NCBI RefSeq assembly: GCF_003597395.2
Contig: NC_133774.1
Span: forward strand, 50,839,515 to 50,903,514
Direction of reading: 5' to 3'
Length of the DNA: 64,000 bases
Source: Chelonoidis abingdonii
Lineage: Eukaryota; Chordata; Testudines; Testudinidae
How positions within the stretch are numbered: the first letter of the stretch is position 1; each line of letters starts with the position of its first letter. Below are positions 45,776 through 57,133 of the stretch, piece after piece. A model generated the notes under the pieces. It saw only the letters and a list, made by a program, of their open reading frames with translations. It made no database searches and had not been told where the DNA came from. Made by a program: the position numbers and the translations under genes.

Positions 45776-47181
45776 CTTTTAGAGTAACCTGGTAATTTTG
45801 CTGAGGCTAGCTAGTATTTTGATGGCTTAGCTGTTTTTACTATTTCTTTTGGATATGCTCGATGCTTTATATGGGCATGTTCTGTTGACTGTATGGCACT
45901 TAATGTTTCCACAGTTCCTGTTTTTTCAGGTTGCCTTATCTCTTGCCTCCCACAGCCCCGTTGGAAGCACAGACCAGGTGTCATCACTAACCCCATAATA
46001 ACTATGTTAACTTTTTACTTCCTCTGAATTGGTTGTTTCTAATCCTCTGAACCATCAACTAGCCCTGCTTTGATGCAAAGAACTCAGATATTGGGGTGAA
46101 GGATCTTTCCATCATTCTGTAAGAGAAAATGAGGGGTGACCTGGAGAATGATTGGTGAGTACATAACCAGCTGTATCAGGTAGAGAAACCATGCCTGTCT
46201 GAGCCCGGTCAGAACTATTAACTCTAGCTTTGTCCTTTTTTATTTTGAGTAGAACTTTTGATATTAGAGGCATCGGGGGGAGTGCAAACATTAGACCCAA
46301 CAACAACTGAAGGTAAAAGGCATCCCTCGTGGACTAGTGATCCAGCCTGCCTCTGGAGCAGAATTGGACACAATTCTTGTTCATGGCAATGGCAAACATA
46401 TTTATCTCAGAGGTACCCCATTGCTGAAATGTGTGGTGAAGTATGATGGACTCTGTCTCTCAATCATTGTCTTGAGAGAAGTGCCTGCTGAGCATATCCG
46501 CAGTCATATTCTGCACTCCTGGAAGGTAAGCTGCTGTGACAATGATCTGATTGTGTATGCACCAATTCCAAAGCTTGACAGCTTTGTAGCAAAGGGAGGG
46601 AGATTCTTGCCCCTTCTTGTTGGTTGCTACAGAACATGCATGACATGTTGTCCATAATGACCTTTATATGTTTGCCTGATCAATGGTAGAAATCAGAGGC
46701 AAGCATATCTGACTGTCCTGAGTTCTAGGAGGGTGATGTGCACAGTCGCCTCTGAATGTGTCTATTTGCTCTGTATCATAGGGGTGTCTAGATGTGCTCC
46801 CCAACTTAGGAGGCATGTATCCATTGTTATAACAACTGTTAAGGGAAGGGCAGGTGAAAGGGACTCCTGCACAGCCATTGGGAAGGTATTTCCACCAATT
46901 GAGAGATTCTTTTATGAAGGTGGATATGGACAGTAGTGGGGCTAGACTGTCTGCTTAGTGAATAAACAGTCCTAGGCCATCCTTGGAAGCAAAGCACCTG
47001 TACTCTTGCATGGTCTATAATGAAAGTATCAGCTGCCATATGTCTCAACCACCAAAAACAATTCTTGACAGGTGTCTGAGGGCTACTTTTAGATAGCTTG
47101 ACTACATTGGAAAGGGCCACAAATCTTGCATCAGGAGATAGGCTCTTACAGCTACTGAACTGAGATAAGCTCCTATGAATT

Positions 47182-47370
47182 CTAACCTTTGTAAGGGATC
47201 AAGGTGGATTTTTGAATGTTCAGTTGTAGGTCCAGTGTGAGGAAGAGGTGTATGGCTTTGCAAGTTGCCCTGGCAGATTTATCCTGGGAGCAACCTTTTA
47301 GAAACCAATCATCTAGGTAAGGGAACACCAGAATTCCTTTTCTGCGGAGATGTGCCTCTACTAAAGCCAT
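47182..47370 (-). pseudogene. DIRS 2 reverse transcriptase fragment
   Basis: This open stretch holds the catalytic core (FPYLDDWFLKG) and the next helix. It is the best preserved piece of the polymerase in this element and is disconnected by frameshifts from the fingers region at 47632-47925. Confidence 0.7.
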
Positions 47371-49224
47371 GACCTTTGAACAGATCCTTGGAGCAGATGA
47401 TAGGCCAAAAAGGAAGCATCTTATACTGCAAATGGTCCCGGCTGACAGTAAAACATAGGAACCTTTCGTGAGATGGGTGGATTAGTATGGAAATGTGTCT
47501 TGATGATTGAGGGCTGAGAACTAATCCCCTTGGTCCACAGATGGAATTATTGCTTCAAGGTGTGACCATTTTGAATCTTTGTGCTTTCACAAATGTGTTG
47601 AGTAGCCTTAAATCTAGGATGGGTCCAACCATCATTCTTTTTTTGGAACCAGGAAGTACCTGGAAAAAAACCCCTTCCCTCTGTGCTGCATGGGAACTGG
47701 TTCTATAGCACCCAAGTATAGGAGAGAGTCTATTTCCTGTCTTAAAAGGTGCTCATGAGAGAGGTCCCTGAAGAGGGATGGGGAAGGGGAGTTGGCAGAC
47801 AAAAGTGAAGTGGATGGAGTACCTTGTGGAGATGATCTCCAAAACCCACTTGGCTGTAGTGACTGATTCGCAAGCATGCTGGAAGTGGTAAAGAGCTGCT
47901 GAAAGGAAGAAGGCAGGTGAAACAATGCAGTTGGTATGAAAAGGGATGGCAGCTCAGGGTCTCCACCCCTCTATCAAAATTGGTGCTTTGAAGCAGAGGG
48001 TTGGGAAGTGGGTGGTTTTTTCCCTCTGGAACTTCTGTCTCTTGAATTGAGGTTCATATGATCTGTGGGAACTTGAGAATTGGGTGGGCTCTCTGATGTC
48101 TGGGACCTACTGAGTTTTTTCTTTTGGATGTGTATATAGATCTCCAGAGAACATAAAGTGGCCCTCGATTGCTTACATGTGCAGAGATTTGTCTATAGTG
48201 TCAGTGAACAGGAAAGGAAGGTCTTCAATTGTATTCTGGACTTCCTTTGGAAATCCTAAGAGCTGAAGACAGGAGGCCCTCTTCATAACTATTGCTGTAG
48301 ATATCAAATGAATGGCGTATAAGCAGCGTTGAGAGAGGCCTGCAGAGATGTTCTGGTGAACAGCTGGCCTTCTGCACTAATTGCCCTCTGTGTTCTTCTG
48401 GTAGATGCTCAATAACGGAAAAGCGCCTCTATGGGAATGGATTGGAGCGTTATGGACAGATATTTGAGAGCCCAAGGCAAGATCTTCATCAGAATCCTCC
48501 TCTCCCAAGTGACTCTGAAGTGGTGGAGCAGCAGAAGAAACTTGAGAGGTACAATTCTCAGCACCAGATGCATGTCTGGTAATCTGGAGGGCCTCAGTAC
48601 CAAGAACAGTTGGACCTGACCAACAGTGAGTCAGGTGTCTTGGACACAGCTAGGTCTTGAGGAAAATGAAACTCCCGCAGTACTGAGTGTGTTATCGGTA
48701 CTGTATCCATGACCTGAGCTGAAATAATGGTAACTGAGGAAGTTGATGGTACTGTGAATCTTGAATGGTCCAAAGGGAGTTGAGCTGGAGTGGTCTTTTT
48801 TGATAGCAAGTGAAAGGGTAGAGCTTTTTTTGCCACCTTGCTCCCCTGACAGTACCAATGGTCCATCAGAGCCTGAAATTTTGGAGTCTCTAGATTTAAG
48901 AGTGCTCTTGGTACTGAGGAACCAACAGCTTCATGCATACAATATCAGAGACTGATGGGAGCCAAAAAGTGGCTCGAGTCACCGTTGACCTCATCTTCTT
49001 TGAAGTAGATTCCCTTCCTGGAGAACTTGGGGCACGGTCTTTGGAAGTCTTATGACAGGAATCTTGGGCCTTCTTTTTAGATGCCCTTGAGCAGTGTGGC
49101 TTGGAGATAGTAGAGGTAGCCAACTTATTCAGAAACTGGCAAACTGTGGCGTCTCCTAGCCTGGATCAGAGTCTGGGCTCAGCAAGCTCTCCGTCCTAAG
49201 GAGTCAAAGTTTGATGCAATCATA

Positions 49225-49382
49225 GATTATTATTATTAGGGTTGGAAGGGACTTCAGGAGATCATCTAGTCCAACCCCCTGCTCAAAGCAGGACTAACCC
49301 CCAAATGGCCCCTCAAGGATTGAACTCACAACCCTGGGTTTAGCAGGCCAATGCTCAAACCACTGAGCTATCCCTCCCCCCT
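49225..49382 (-). mobile_element. tRNA-derived SINE with CR1-like tail
   Basis: On the minus strand the element opens GGGGAGGGATAGCTCAGTGG (A box TAGCTCAGTGG), has a B box (GAGTTCAATCC), then CTGCTTTGAGCAGGGGGTTG and ACTAGATGATCTCCTGA, and ends with an AATAATAATAATCTATG tail. It is almost full length, of the tortoise Cry-like type mobilised by CR1, and inserted in the 5' part of DIRS 2. Confidence 0.88.
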
Positions 49383-49418
49383 CTGGCATTAAAATCTCCC
49401 ACTAGATTTTAATGCCAG
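49383..49418. repeat. Perfect 15-bp inverted repeat next to the SINE
   Basis: CTGGCATTAAAATCT (49383-49397) and AGATTTTAATGCCAG (49404-49418) are exact reverse complements separated by 6 bases. Confidence 0.95.
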
Positions 49419-49873
49419 ACTGACGTTGCACTTTGAGATTCCCTGAGGCAATATATGCACCAGTAGGATCAGTCACTCATCACGATTGCCTCCTGGAACA
49501 ACAGGCAGCATTTGAAACCTGGCAGAGCCAGGCATGCCCTTCTAGTAATGTAAAACTCCCAGGAAGGGAGAAACTATATAACCACATTTTTTTTGAAACA
49601 ACTATAATAAACTACTGTAAGAGCTAAGGGGACACGGCTGAGGTAAAATTCAACACAAACAACTGTGAAGGCTCCATCTCAGGCCAAGGCAATTGAGAAG
49701 GAGCTGAGGGCACTTGGCCTGCGCAACACTACATAGCAACAATGCAGAGCACAAGACTGAGTAACCCGTATGGGTGGGCCGAACAGACACTATGAAATTT
49801 CTGATCAAAAGCACATGGGCTGCCAACACACTTAGAATGGAGCACCCATCGGGACACTACTTGGAGAAGAATT

Positions 49874-50420
49874 GTTACTTATGCATGCTGAACTACTTAT
49901 ATGGGCACAGACTTACTATGATACGTGTCCAGCACCACTCTAATGTCTGTGTACATATGTGCATCACCTGTGAGCTTGTAATGTTATTTGTGGACTACCT
50001 GTGTCTGTATGCTAATTGATATTTAAGAGCTATGTACTCATTTATAACATCTGTAGATCTATACTTGTACAGCCAGCACTGTACTTAATTGTGGGGCAGA
50101 TTCTATAATCTTTATTCACATGAAGTATCACTTATGTGATTTGTGCTACTTACAGCAATGGGACTATACATATGACCGCTACTTGGGAAGTGACAGACTA
50201 TGTCCTGGGGCTTTAAGGTATGCCTCTGTAAAACAAATACCTATAGAAAAAGTAAAACCAAGTGATGTGTAAGAGAACTACTGAAAATATTATCGTTTAA
50301 GAATGGCTAACATCACATGCCTCTGACTCAGTTCATCCAGAGGCCTGTGGTATGATACAATTAGGCTTTTGTTTCCAGTGGGTGAAGAGTTGGGAGTTCA
50401 GCAAGAAAAACTCCATGGAG
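49874..50420. other. Intergenic, nothing recognised
   Basis: No supported feature. Confidence 0.45.
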
Positions 50421-50528
50421 GGGGCCTAATTCTGCCATCCTTGAACTGTGATCAGTCCCATTGATTTCAGAGATCCTTCTCTCAGAGCAAGGTGGTCCTG
50501 AGTGCAAAGGTGGCAGAATCAGGGCCTA
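50421..50528. mobile_element. Short MITE, 108 bp
   Basis: GGGGCCTAATTCTGCCATCC and GGTGGCAGAATCAGGGCCTA are inverted with a few mismatches. Noncoding. Confidence 0.7.
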
Positions 50529-50763
50529 GTATCACAGGAACATAATTTATGTGCAAATTAAGGAGGAAATGGATGAGAGGTAGCTAAAGTAAAAAAAACC
50601 ACCTTGCTGGAGTTAAAATAAAATTCTAGGACTCTTGCTTTTTAGATAAGGCCTTATGCTCCAATTTTTTTTTAAGATTAAGTTTTAACCTAAGAATTAA
50701 AAAGTCTTGCAGGATTTACACTTAAATTCCTATATGCAAGGTGCTGAGCTTTCTTGTAAGGTA

Positions 50764-50942
50764 CACCTCTACCCCAATATAACGTGACCAGATATAACAT
50801 AAATTTGGATATAATGTGGTAAAGCAGTGCTCTGGGTGGGGCGGGGCTGCACACTCCTGTGGATCAAAGCAAGTTCGATTTCGCCTATAACGCAGTAAGA
50901 TTTTTTGGCTCCCGAGGACAGCATTATATTGAGGTAGAGGTG
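50764..50942. mobile_element. Tc1/mariner-type MITE, 179 bp
   Basis: CACCTCTACCCCAATATAAC and ATTATATTGAGGTAGAGGTG are inverted ends, and TA flanks each side (50762-50763, 50943-50944), as for TcMar elements. Noncoding. Confidence 0.85.
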
Positions 50943-51769
50943 TACTTTGAAGTCAATAAGAGGAGAGGGAGCTGTGCATCTCAAAAGTGTCTTAAAGAGC
51001 TGTGCCGTACTTGCTCTCTGAACTTGCCAGTTAAAGGTCTTAGAATCAAGATACAATATCCTTTCTTGTAATTATAGCTAAGAAATCTCTACTCCTGGAA
51101 AATACTGATTTTTAAATGCAGTTCAGCCACACAAGAGAGCCCAACTCAAAAATAAATAGATACGGTCGGTATAAATCTGAACCTGATTTATAATAGCAGT
51201 ATTTCTTATGGAAACAGTCATTCTACCATTAAAGTGTTAGAGCATTAACTAGCCTCACCTTTGCTTTAGGGCTCTTAATTGCTGGCTAAAACTGATTTTT
51301 GTGGAGATTACTACTATGAACATAAATATTCCCAATTAAACTATACGGCATTTGTTATCAGGCAGACTAAAATGAAGTATGACTAATATGCTCAGATTGT
51401 ATCTAAGCTAAGTAAATAAATGATAATTTTGCAAACTCATCCTACAAGTACTTTCTAGAGAACAGTAACTAATACTTATAAAGCCACTTCTAATTATTTC
51501 TTTGCCATAGCTCTGAAACTAATTGATTTGAGTAGATCAAAATACACAGAAAAAAGTTTGTGTTCTAATTAGTTTCTCTGTTATAAAAGAAAGCTAAAAA
51601 TAGACACTAGCCCCATAACAAAACACAATGAACATATAACGCTGTTGCAGTTCACCAAACTGTTGAGTACTGTTGTACATAATATACAGGGTTACATAAT
51701 ATTTCTCTAAACTCAAATTGGTAATTTATGTTTTGTTGTTTTAAGGTCACAGATGCAACCATTACAATT

Positions 51770-51775
51770 TTTATT
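51770..51775 (-). terminator. TMEM171 poly(A) signal
   Basis: Minus-strand AATAAA about 100 bp after the stop codon. Confidence 0.65.
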
Positions 51776-51871
51776 ATAAAAATAAAGTTTAAAACATTAA
51801 AATTGTAGTGTACAATTCCATAGAAAAATGAACTTTAGTTCACAGTTCTTTGTGGGAAGATTCAGAAGAGA

Positions 51872-52061
51872 CTAAGTCATGGAGGAGCCAGAAGAATATT
51901 CAGTATTCACTGTTGCTTCTTTTCCTTCATATCTTGGAGGTAATTCATATGAAAGATGCAGAGTAGGTAAGACGTCTGAAGAAGAACTGCTCCCGGGACT
52001 TGCATATAGTAGTTCATAGTCTCTAACAGAAACCATTCCTTGAACATGTGCAAGTTGTGCC
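51872..52061 (-). CDS. TMEM171: TMEM171 exon 3 of the coding region
   Basis: The acceptor TTTTACAG lies just above 52061. It completes the glycine codon begun in exon 2 and reads through a Ser-rich stretch and LPPRYE to TAG (51874-51872). Confidence 0.9.
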
Positions 52062-55000
52062 CTGTAAAACGTTACACATTAGTACATTCCAATCTCATTT
52101 ATACACTAAGCCAAATCATACTTGAGTTTCACACATGCACACACAGTGTAGGTGAAGCCGGTGTGTTCAAGCTGCCTTTTTTTTTTTATAAAGTGATTCA
52201 CTGCAAATACATATCTGTTTAATGAACAGTACCGTCTGTATAACAGTGTGGCCTTTTCACATTTCCTATAAAAGAGGTCTTTTTATATTCCTCTGACAAC
52301 ACTGCATAGAGCAGATTAGCCAGTTGGGAATGGGAGAGATTTTCCCATCTCTTCTCCTTAATTCCATTGCCCCATCTTCCCCGTCTTTTCATAATCTATC
52401 ATGGCCCTACTTTCCCTTTCCTTACAATAGTTATGAGTTCTAAAACTCCAGTTACTGAAATGACAATACTTCATACTCTGAGATCCTCAGATGAAAGGTG
52501 ACTTACAACTTTAATTAAGCCTCCCAAAAGCCTTTAAAGTAGTTAAATAAATAGTAGTATCCTCATTTGATAGCCAGGGAAACAGAAGCAGAGAGAGGTC
52601 TGTGGATTATTCAAGCTCACACAAGTCAGTAAGTCAAAAATAGAACCCAGGCATCCAAGTCCCTTGCTCTACTCATATCCTGATGCAATCACGGTACAAA
52701 TATTTTAAAATTAAGGTAAAATATCAGAAGGAAGAAATTCAGTGAGTTACTAGAAAATTTTATAGGTGTCAGGCATAAAATCAACGATGATTAACAGAGT
52801 GTTGTCCTAGCTACACTTCAACCCATGGGTTAAACATCACAGATTCTAGAAAATAAACAAGAAGAATGTCTTACCCATTATTTACAATACTGTGGTATGG
52901 AGGAGGATTTTCACTCATAGGCAGCTCCGTAGCAAGTGGCTTATGAGTTACAGGTGGTGATAGGGAGTCAGCAAAATAAGGTGGTGGGAGGGGTGGGAAT
53001 GTCATTACAGCATCACCTAAAGAGAACAAAATTAATTAGTAACACATGAAAATTTAACTCATTTCCTGATCCTCATTGTAACCTAAGAGATATTCATACT
53101 GATGTGGTATAGTATTTGTACTTATCTTCTTTGTAGATACAGGCACCATGTTCATGCATACTTTAACTGTTCTGACATTCCTTGATGTAGAGTACAATTG
53201 TATGTACACATTCTGGGAGGATTTTTACAATGCAAGAGATCCATCTTACTAAAAAAAAAAAAAAAGCAGCCATAAAAAAAGTTTCACCTTGCTAAAGGAC
53301 ACAAATCCCTTTACTGTTGGCTGCAGAACCTACCAGCAGACAGGCTCATGTGTGTTCTCTAAACACAGAGCAAGAGCTATTGGCACACTTTCTAGCTGAG
53401 ATTTTATACCATGCTCATCACTATGGTACAGAAGTGCCTAGTTCTCCCTGCCTGCCTAAAATGTGGGTTTTATAAAGTACTGTGCATACCTCTAAAAATG
53501 CTATAAATAAAAATGTTCAATGCTCTGCTTAACAGTTCATATTGATTTATTTTTTCCTTCAAATGTGCAGTATTTCCTCTGTTAAATTATCAGGAAGTTC
53601 CTTGCTTTCTATGATTTATATGTTCTCAGTGCTTATTTATACAAAGAGGTAATAACTGCACTTATACCATTGCTATAACTTGATTGCCTGTTAAGGAGCA
53701 TGACATGATTTTATAACTGTAGGCACAAATGGTGATTTCTGATTGTTCTGAAATTGTAATACTCAAACCAGAGTACTTTAGTAGCATAATTAACAAAGAA
53801 ATTTTAGACAACATTTTCATGATTGAAGGGACAATACTAACAGAATTCGTATTATAAGCAAGCAATACATGTTATGTACTAAACTGTAATTATGCAGTGC
53901 TTAATCTGAATACTAATTAGTGATAATGTTATGAAGTTGGACAATGAAGTATGGTCTCTCTTATGGTCTCTCAGAACTTTGCATTTTTCAGGGGTTTTAG
54001 TTTTTTAAATGGACAGCCAACAGTCAGCTAGTTCTCATAATTAAACAGGTGCAACAACTACTTCTCCTCTCCCCACTCCACTTTTTGTGTCTTTGCCTCT
54101 TAAGTTTTCTATGTAAAACCCAATCTCTGTTCTTGCAATGTGTTTCAGTCTTTTGATCCATCCATCACCTCCCCAAAAATCACAGTGTTTAGGCAACACC
54201 TGTCTACCCAACATTAATATTGATGTTATTACATGAATTTGCTTTGCACACAGGGTGTTCTTTATATGTCTGTTTAGTCAGCCTATTCTGAAAGTAGTGC
54301 ACTTAAGGAAGACAACAGAATTTAGATGTTTTCAAATATGTTATAGGAGAGGAAGTGATTGTTGGCTTACTAAACACACACACAAGGAGCATCTGCAGAG
54401 ACAGTTAACACAGCAAATTAATACTGAAGTTGAGCAGGGCACGTGTTGCCTAAATACAATGATTCAGGTAAAGTGATGGAACAAGAGACTTGGAGCCCAT
54501 GATTCTACAGCAATCCACATTTTAAGTCTAGGCCTGATCCTACAGTGTTTGTATATTTTACTTCTCTTAGAACTCTCAACATATACGAATGTGTGTACTA
54601 GTTTTGCTTTCTCTCCTTCAAAGACTATTTTCTTAAATTGCTATTCTTCTACAACTCTCTCATTCATATACCCTGATATCTGGTGTCAGCCTCCCAAGCC
54701 TTCACCTTTTCCTATTAAGCATCAGGTTAAATAGTCCTTATGTCGTGATGACAAAGGCAGGATTTTGTGTGCAATGGCCTTTAGTTCCAATCAATCAGGT
54801 TGTAGTTGAGCAGCATGGTGGTTGATTTGTCACCCATTCCTTCTGACCACTAAAAATGTAGTTTAAAACCTACAAACTGTATTAACCCAGAATTAAAATG
54901 GTGACACAAACAGTAAAAGCAGTACCCCCTGCATCTGAATCATTGGAGTCCTATTTCAAGGGACAAGAAGACAGGCCAGCATTCAAAGCTAAACTGCATT

Positions 55001-55944
55001 TTCAGTATAGTAATAAAAAAAGCCATGCCACCTACAATTTACAATGCCTATTCCATTCTCTGGAAAAGGGAGTAGGATTGGAACTACTTATGCCAGATAA
55101 TGTGATTTCTTCCACATTTGCCTTTGGAGGTTTCTTGTAAGTCAAAAGGCAGTTTGCCCCTGAAGAAAGATGACTGATTTAACTACACTGCGAATGTTTC
55201 CAGTGTAAGGCAACTTGTATCTCATTTGGTATGTTAAACCACACAAAATAGGAACTAGCGTACAGGTTAGTAAAACTAGCTTTCAAATGTAAAGTATATA
55301 CAAATCATTTACCTACCTGCTGTAACTTGAAGTGATTCTGGACTCTGAGGCTGTTCTCCATTTTCAGAAGATTCTTGGCTGAGATTTAAATTGGTTTTCT
55401 TTTTAATATGAGCTATTACAAAGAAACTTAATCCAATAAGCACTATCAAAGGACCCATGATTTGAAGAGGCAGAAATCCACAGCCTGGGAGTTCAACATC
55501 AGAAGTGCTGGTTTGATTATACTGTAGGCTGTGCCTTCCTGGGCTACATCCAGGAACCCAAATGCCCAGGAAACTAATTAGCACTCCACTAGCTAAAAAC
55601 AAAAACCCAAAGATAAGAAACTGGGCAAACTGACAGTTCCCTTGACAAAAAATGAGCCTGTACACCTGCTCACCTTGCATCTGTCTCTGACTTAGGTACA
55701 GCCTAGCTCTTGATTGTGCCAGTAAGACACAAACTAATCCAACAGCAACAACCACAGGCCCAGCAATCTTAAGGGCCCTGTTGCAATCACTGAAAGTTCC
55801 AGATGGGCACGTCTGTAAAATAAAGACTGAAAGCAGAAATCCAGTGCATAGCAAAGCAATTCCAAAGACAAAAAGGAAAAAAAACTTCCTATGATGTCCA
55901 TTATTTTCTTCCCCACCAGGTCTGGGAACAGCAACTGCACACAT
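51872..55944 (-). CDS. TMEM171: TMEM171, complete coding region in three exons
   Basis: Four-pass transmembrane protein of unknown biochemical function, conserved in tetrapods. Exons join as 55944-55317, 53016-52875 and 52061-51872: 960 bp, 319 residues plus stop, close to the human 324. Introns are phase 1 and phase 2 with consensus sites. Hydrophobic segments lie at about residues 21-43, 59-76, 106-130 and 157-179. The conserved landmarks are FAQFLIFGFLFLASGVLIS, GIWVPGC and LQIMGPLIVLIG. An NQT glycosylation site lies between segments 3 and 4. The C-terminal tail has three PPxY motifs (PPPYF, PPPYH, PPRYE), which bind WW-domain ubiquitin ligases in other proteins. No internal stop or frameshift is seen. 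TMEM174 lies downstream in the same orientation, as in mammals. Confidence 0.95.
52540..52672 (-). mobile_element. MIR SINE
   Basis: Plus-strand CAGGGAAACAGAAGCAGAGA, then CTCACACAAGTCAGTAAGTC and AGAACCCAGGCATCCAAGTC are the antisense words of amniote MIR. It lies in the second TMEM171 intron. Confidence 0.8.
52875..53016 (-). CDS. TMEM171: TMEM171 exon 2 of the coding region
   Basis: Acceptor TTCTCTTTAG above 53016 and donor GG|GTAAGA below 52875. The exon encodes the Pro-rich tail with PPPYF and NPPPYHS. Its length (142 bp) carries phase 1 into phase 2, which both neighbours match. Confidence 0.93.
53017..55316 (-). other. TMEM171 first coding intron
   Basis: About 2.3 kb of mostly unique AT-rich DNA with an A-run at 53249-53263. 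No further exon is needed, because the flanking exons join in frame. Confidence 0.7.
55317..55944 (-). CDS. TMEM171: TMEM171 exon 1 of the coding region
   Basis: It starts at ATG 55944-55942 and encodes all four membrane segments. The donor GCAG|GTAGGT follows 55317. Without splicing the frame would run only two more codons to a stop. The upstream acceptor at 56023 indicates that this is the second exon of the transcript. Confidence 0.95.
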
Positions 55945-56023
55945 TACAAAAATGTCTCTTCATGCAAAGGAGAAAGATATCGTCTCCTGTTAGTGTTCAG
56001 AGAGGTAGAAAACTTCTGCAGAC
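55945..56023 (-). other. TMEM171 5' untranslated part of the first coding exon
   Basis: Minus-strand TTTGTGTTCACAG|GTCTG gives an acceptor with the first exon base at 56023. A noncoding first exon is therefore expected further right but was not identified. Confidence 0.5.
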
Positions 56024-56766
56024 CTGTGAACACAAATATATAATTGAAATTAGAGAATATGTAGGTAACTACATTATGTACTTTTCTTCTGCACTTATTA
56101 CTCAGCCTATCCAGTGGTTTAAAGCCAGTATATCCCCAAACAACTTCATTTTAGAATAAAAGCTTAATGGAAATGGACATGGGTTATAAGACAGATAAAG
56201 GGGGATCACTGACTTAATATTTATACCAAAATCAATTGTAATAGCTCAATAAATAAAATAATATACTTAAGGGAACAATGAATAATATTTATCCAATTGT
56301 AGTTAAAAGGAGGTCACTCTAGGAGGGATGTACCCCAAAAAGGAAAAATCACCAAGTTTCCCTCCAACCTGCAGAAGCCCCTGAGATAGAGGCTGATGAG
56401 ACACACTTAGAAAGTCATAGGTATAAGAAAGAGAGCCACAATGAGAAGGGAGGGTTGGGAGAAAGTCCTGCCTTTGTGAGCAACTAGGGAACTGAACATC
56501 GCACTGAGGATTGGAGCTATCATTCAAAAGAAAGAAGGAACTGGGACAAAATGCAGGGGTGGTCCTTCTCCGCTTGCTAGAAGAGAGCCTTGACAGGAGG
56601 GAATTTTGATGGATAGAGGACATTTACCAATAAAGCTTCAAATATATTACCTACTTAAAGCATGTGGATTTGTTGTTCCTCCTTCAGACATGTCAGCTCT
56701 TTTCCCTAAAAGTATTTCCTATCCCAGTGTAACTGAAAGAGCTAGGACACTACAGACAAATTATAG
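56024..56766. other. Upstream flank of TMEM171, nothing recognised
   Basis: No CpG island or clear promoter. An open minus-strand stretch at 56303-56623 has no recognisable similarity. Confidence 0.45.
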
Positions 56767-56957
56767 TTCTTCGAGTGCTTGTTCATGTCCATTCCAATCA
56801 GGTGTGTGTGCGCCGCGTGCACGTCAGCCGGAAGATTTTTCCCTTAGCAGCATCCATAGAGTTGGCCTGGGTGCCCCCTGGAGTTGTGCCTTTATGGTAC
56901 CCAATATAGAACCCTGCCAACCCCCCATCCCCTCAGTTACTTCTTACTGCCAGTGAC
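56767..56957 (+). repeat. DIRS 1 left inverted terminal repeat
   Basis: It begins TTCTTCGAGTGCTTGTTCAT. The reverse complement of 62876-63053 follows it with about 85-90% identity by eye (for example CCGGAAGATTTTTCCCTTAG here, CTGGAAGATTTTTCCCTTAA there). Confidence 0.9.
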
Positions 56958-57133
56958 GGCTAGCTGGAATAACTGTCGCTCTCGCTTTGCAAGCGCTTTT
57001 GGCGTTGTCCTCTTCACTTTTCTTTCTTAAATAGTTGTAAATAGTTTGTTAGTTATTAGTCCTAGTTAGTAGTTGTTGTTGTGACTCTGGGGGGTTCCCC
57101 CCCAACAACTACATTTTCCCCCAGTTCTGGGGT

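Larger units (their letters stand above)
46090..49873 (-). mobile_element. DIRS retrotransposon 2, 3'-truncated and degenerate
   Basis: On the minus strand it begins near 49873 with TTCTTCTCCAAGTAGTGTCC, the start of the DIRS left inverted repeat. A gag-like region (about 49600-48400, Ser/Lys-rich) follows, then RT (47960-47100) with HRGKGFFSRYFLVPKK and catalytic YLDD near 47300, then a decayed RNase H and post-RT region ending around 46090. The recombinase, internal complementary region and right repeat are missing. Frameshifts and stops are frequent. Confidence 0.8.

Noticed and set aside
49225..49382. Possible genuine tRNA gene (A and B boxes present)
   Set aside because: The sequence continues directly into a CR1-like tail with an AATAATAAT end and has no foldable acceptor stem, so it is a SINE.
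54898..55140. 80-codon open frame on the plus strand in the TMEM171 intron
   Set aside because: No similarity recognised, antisense to the gene, and of chance length for AT-rich DNA.
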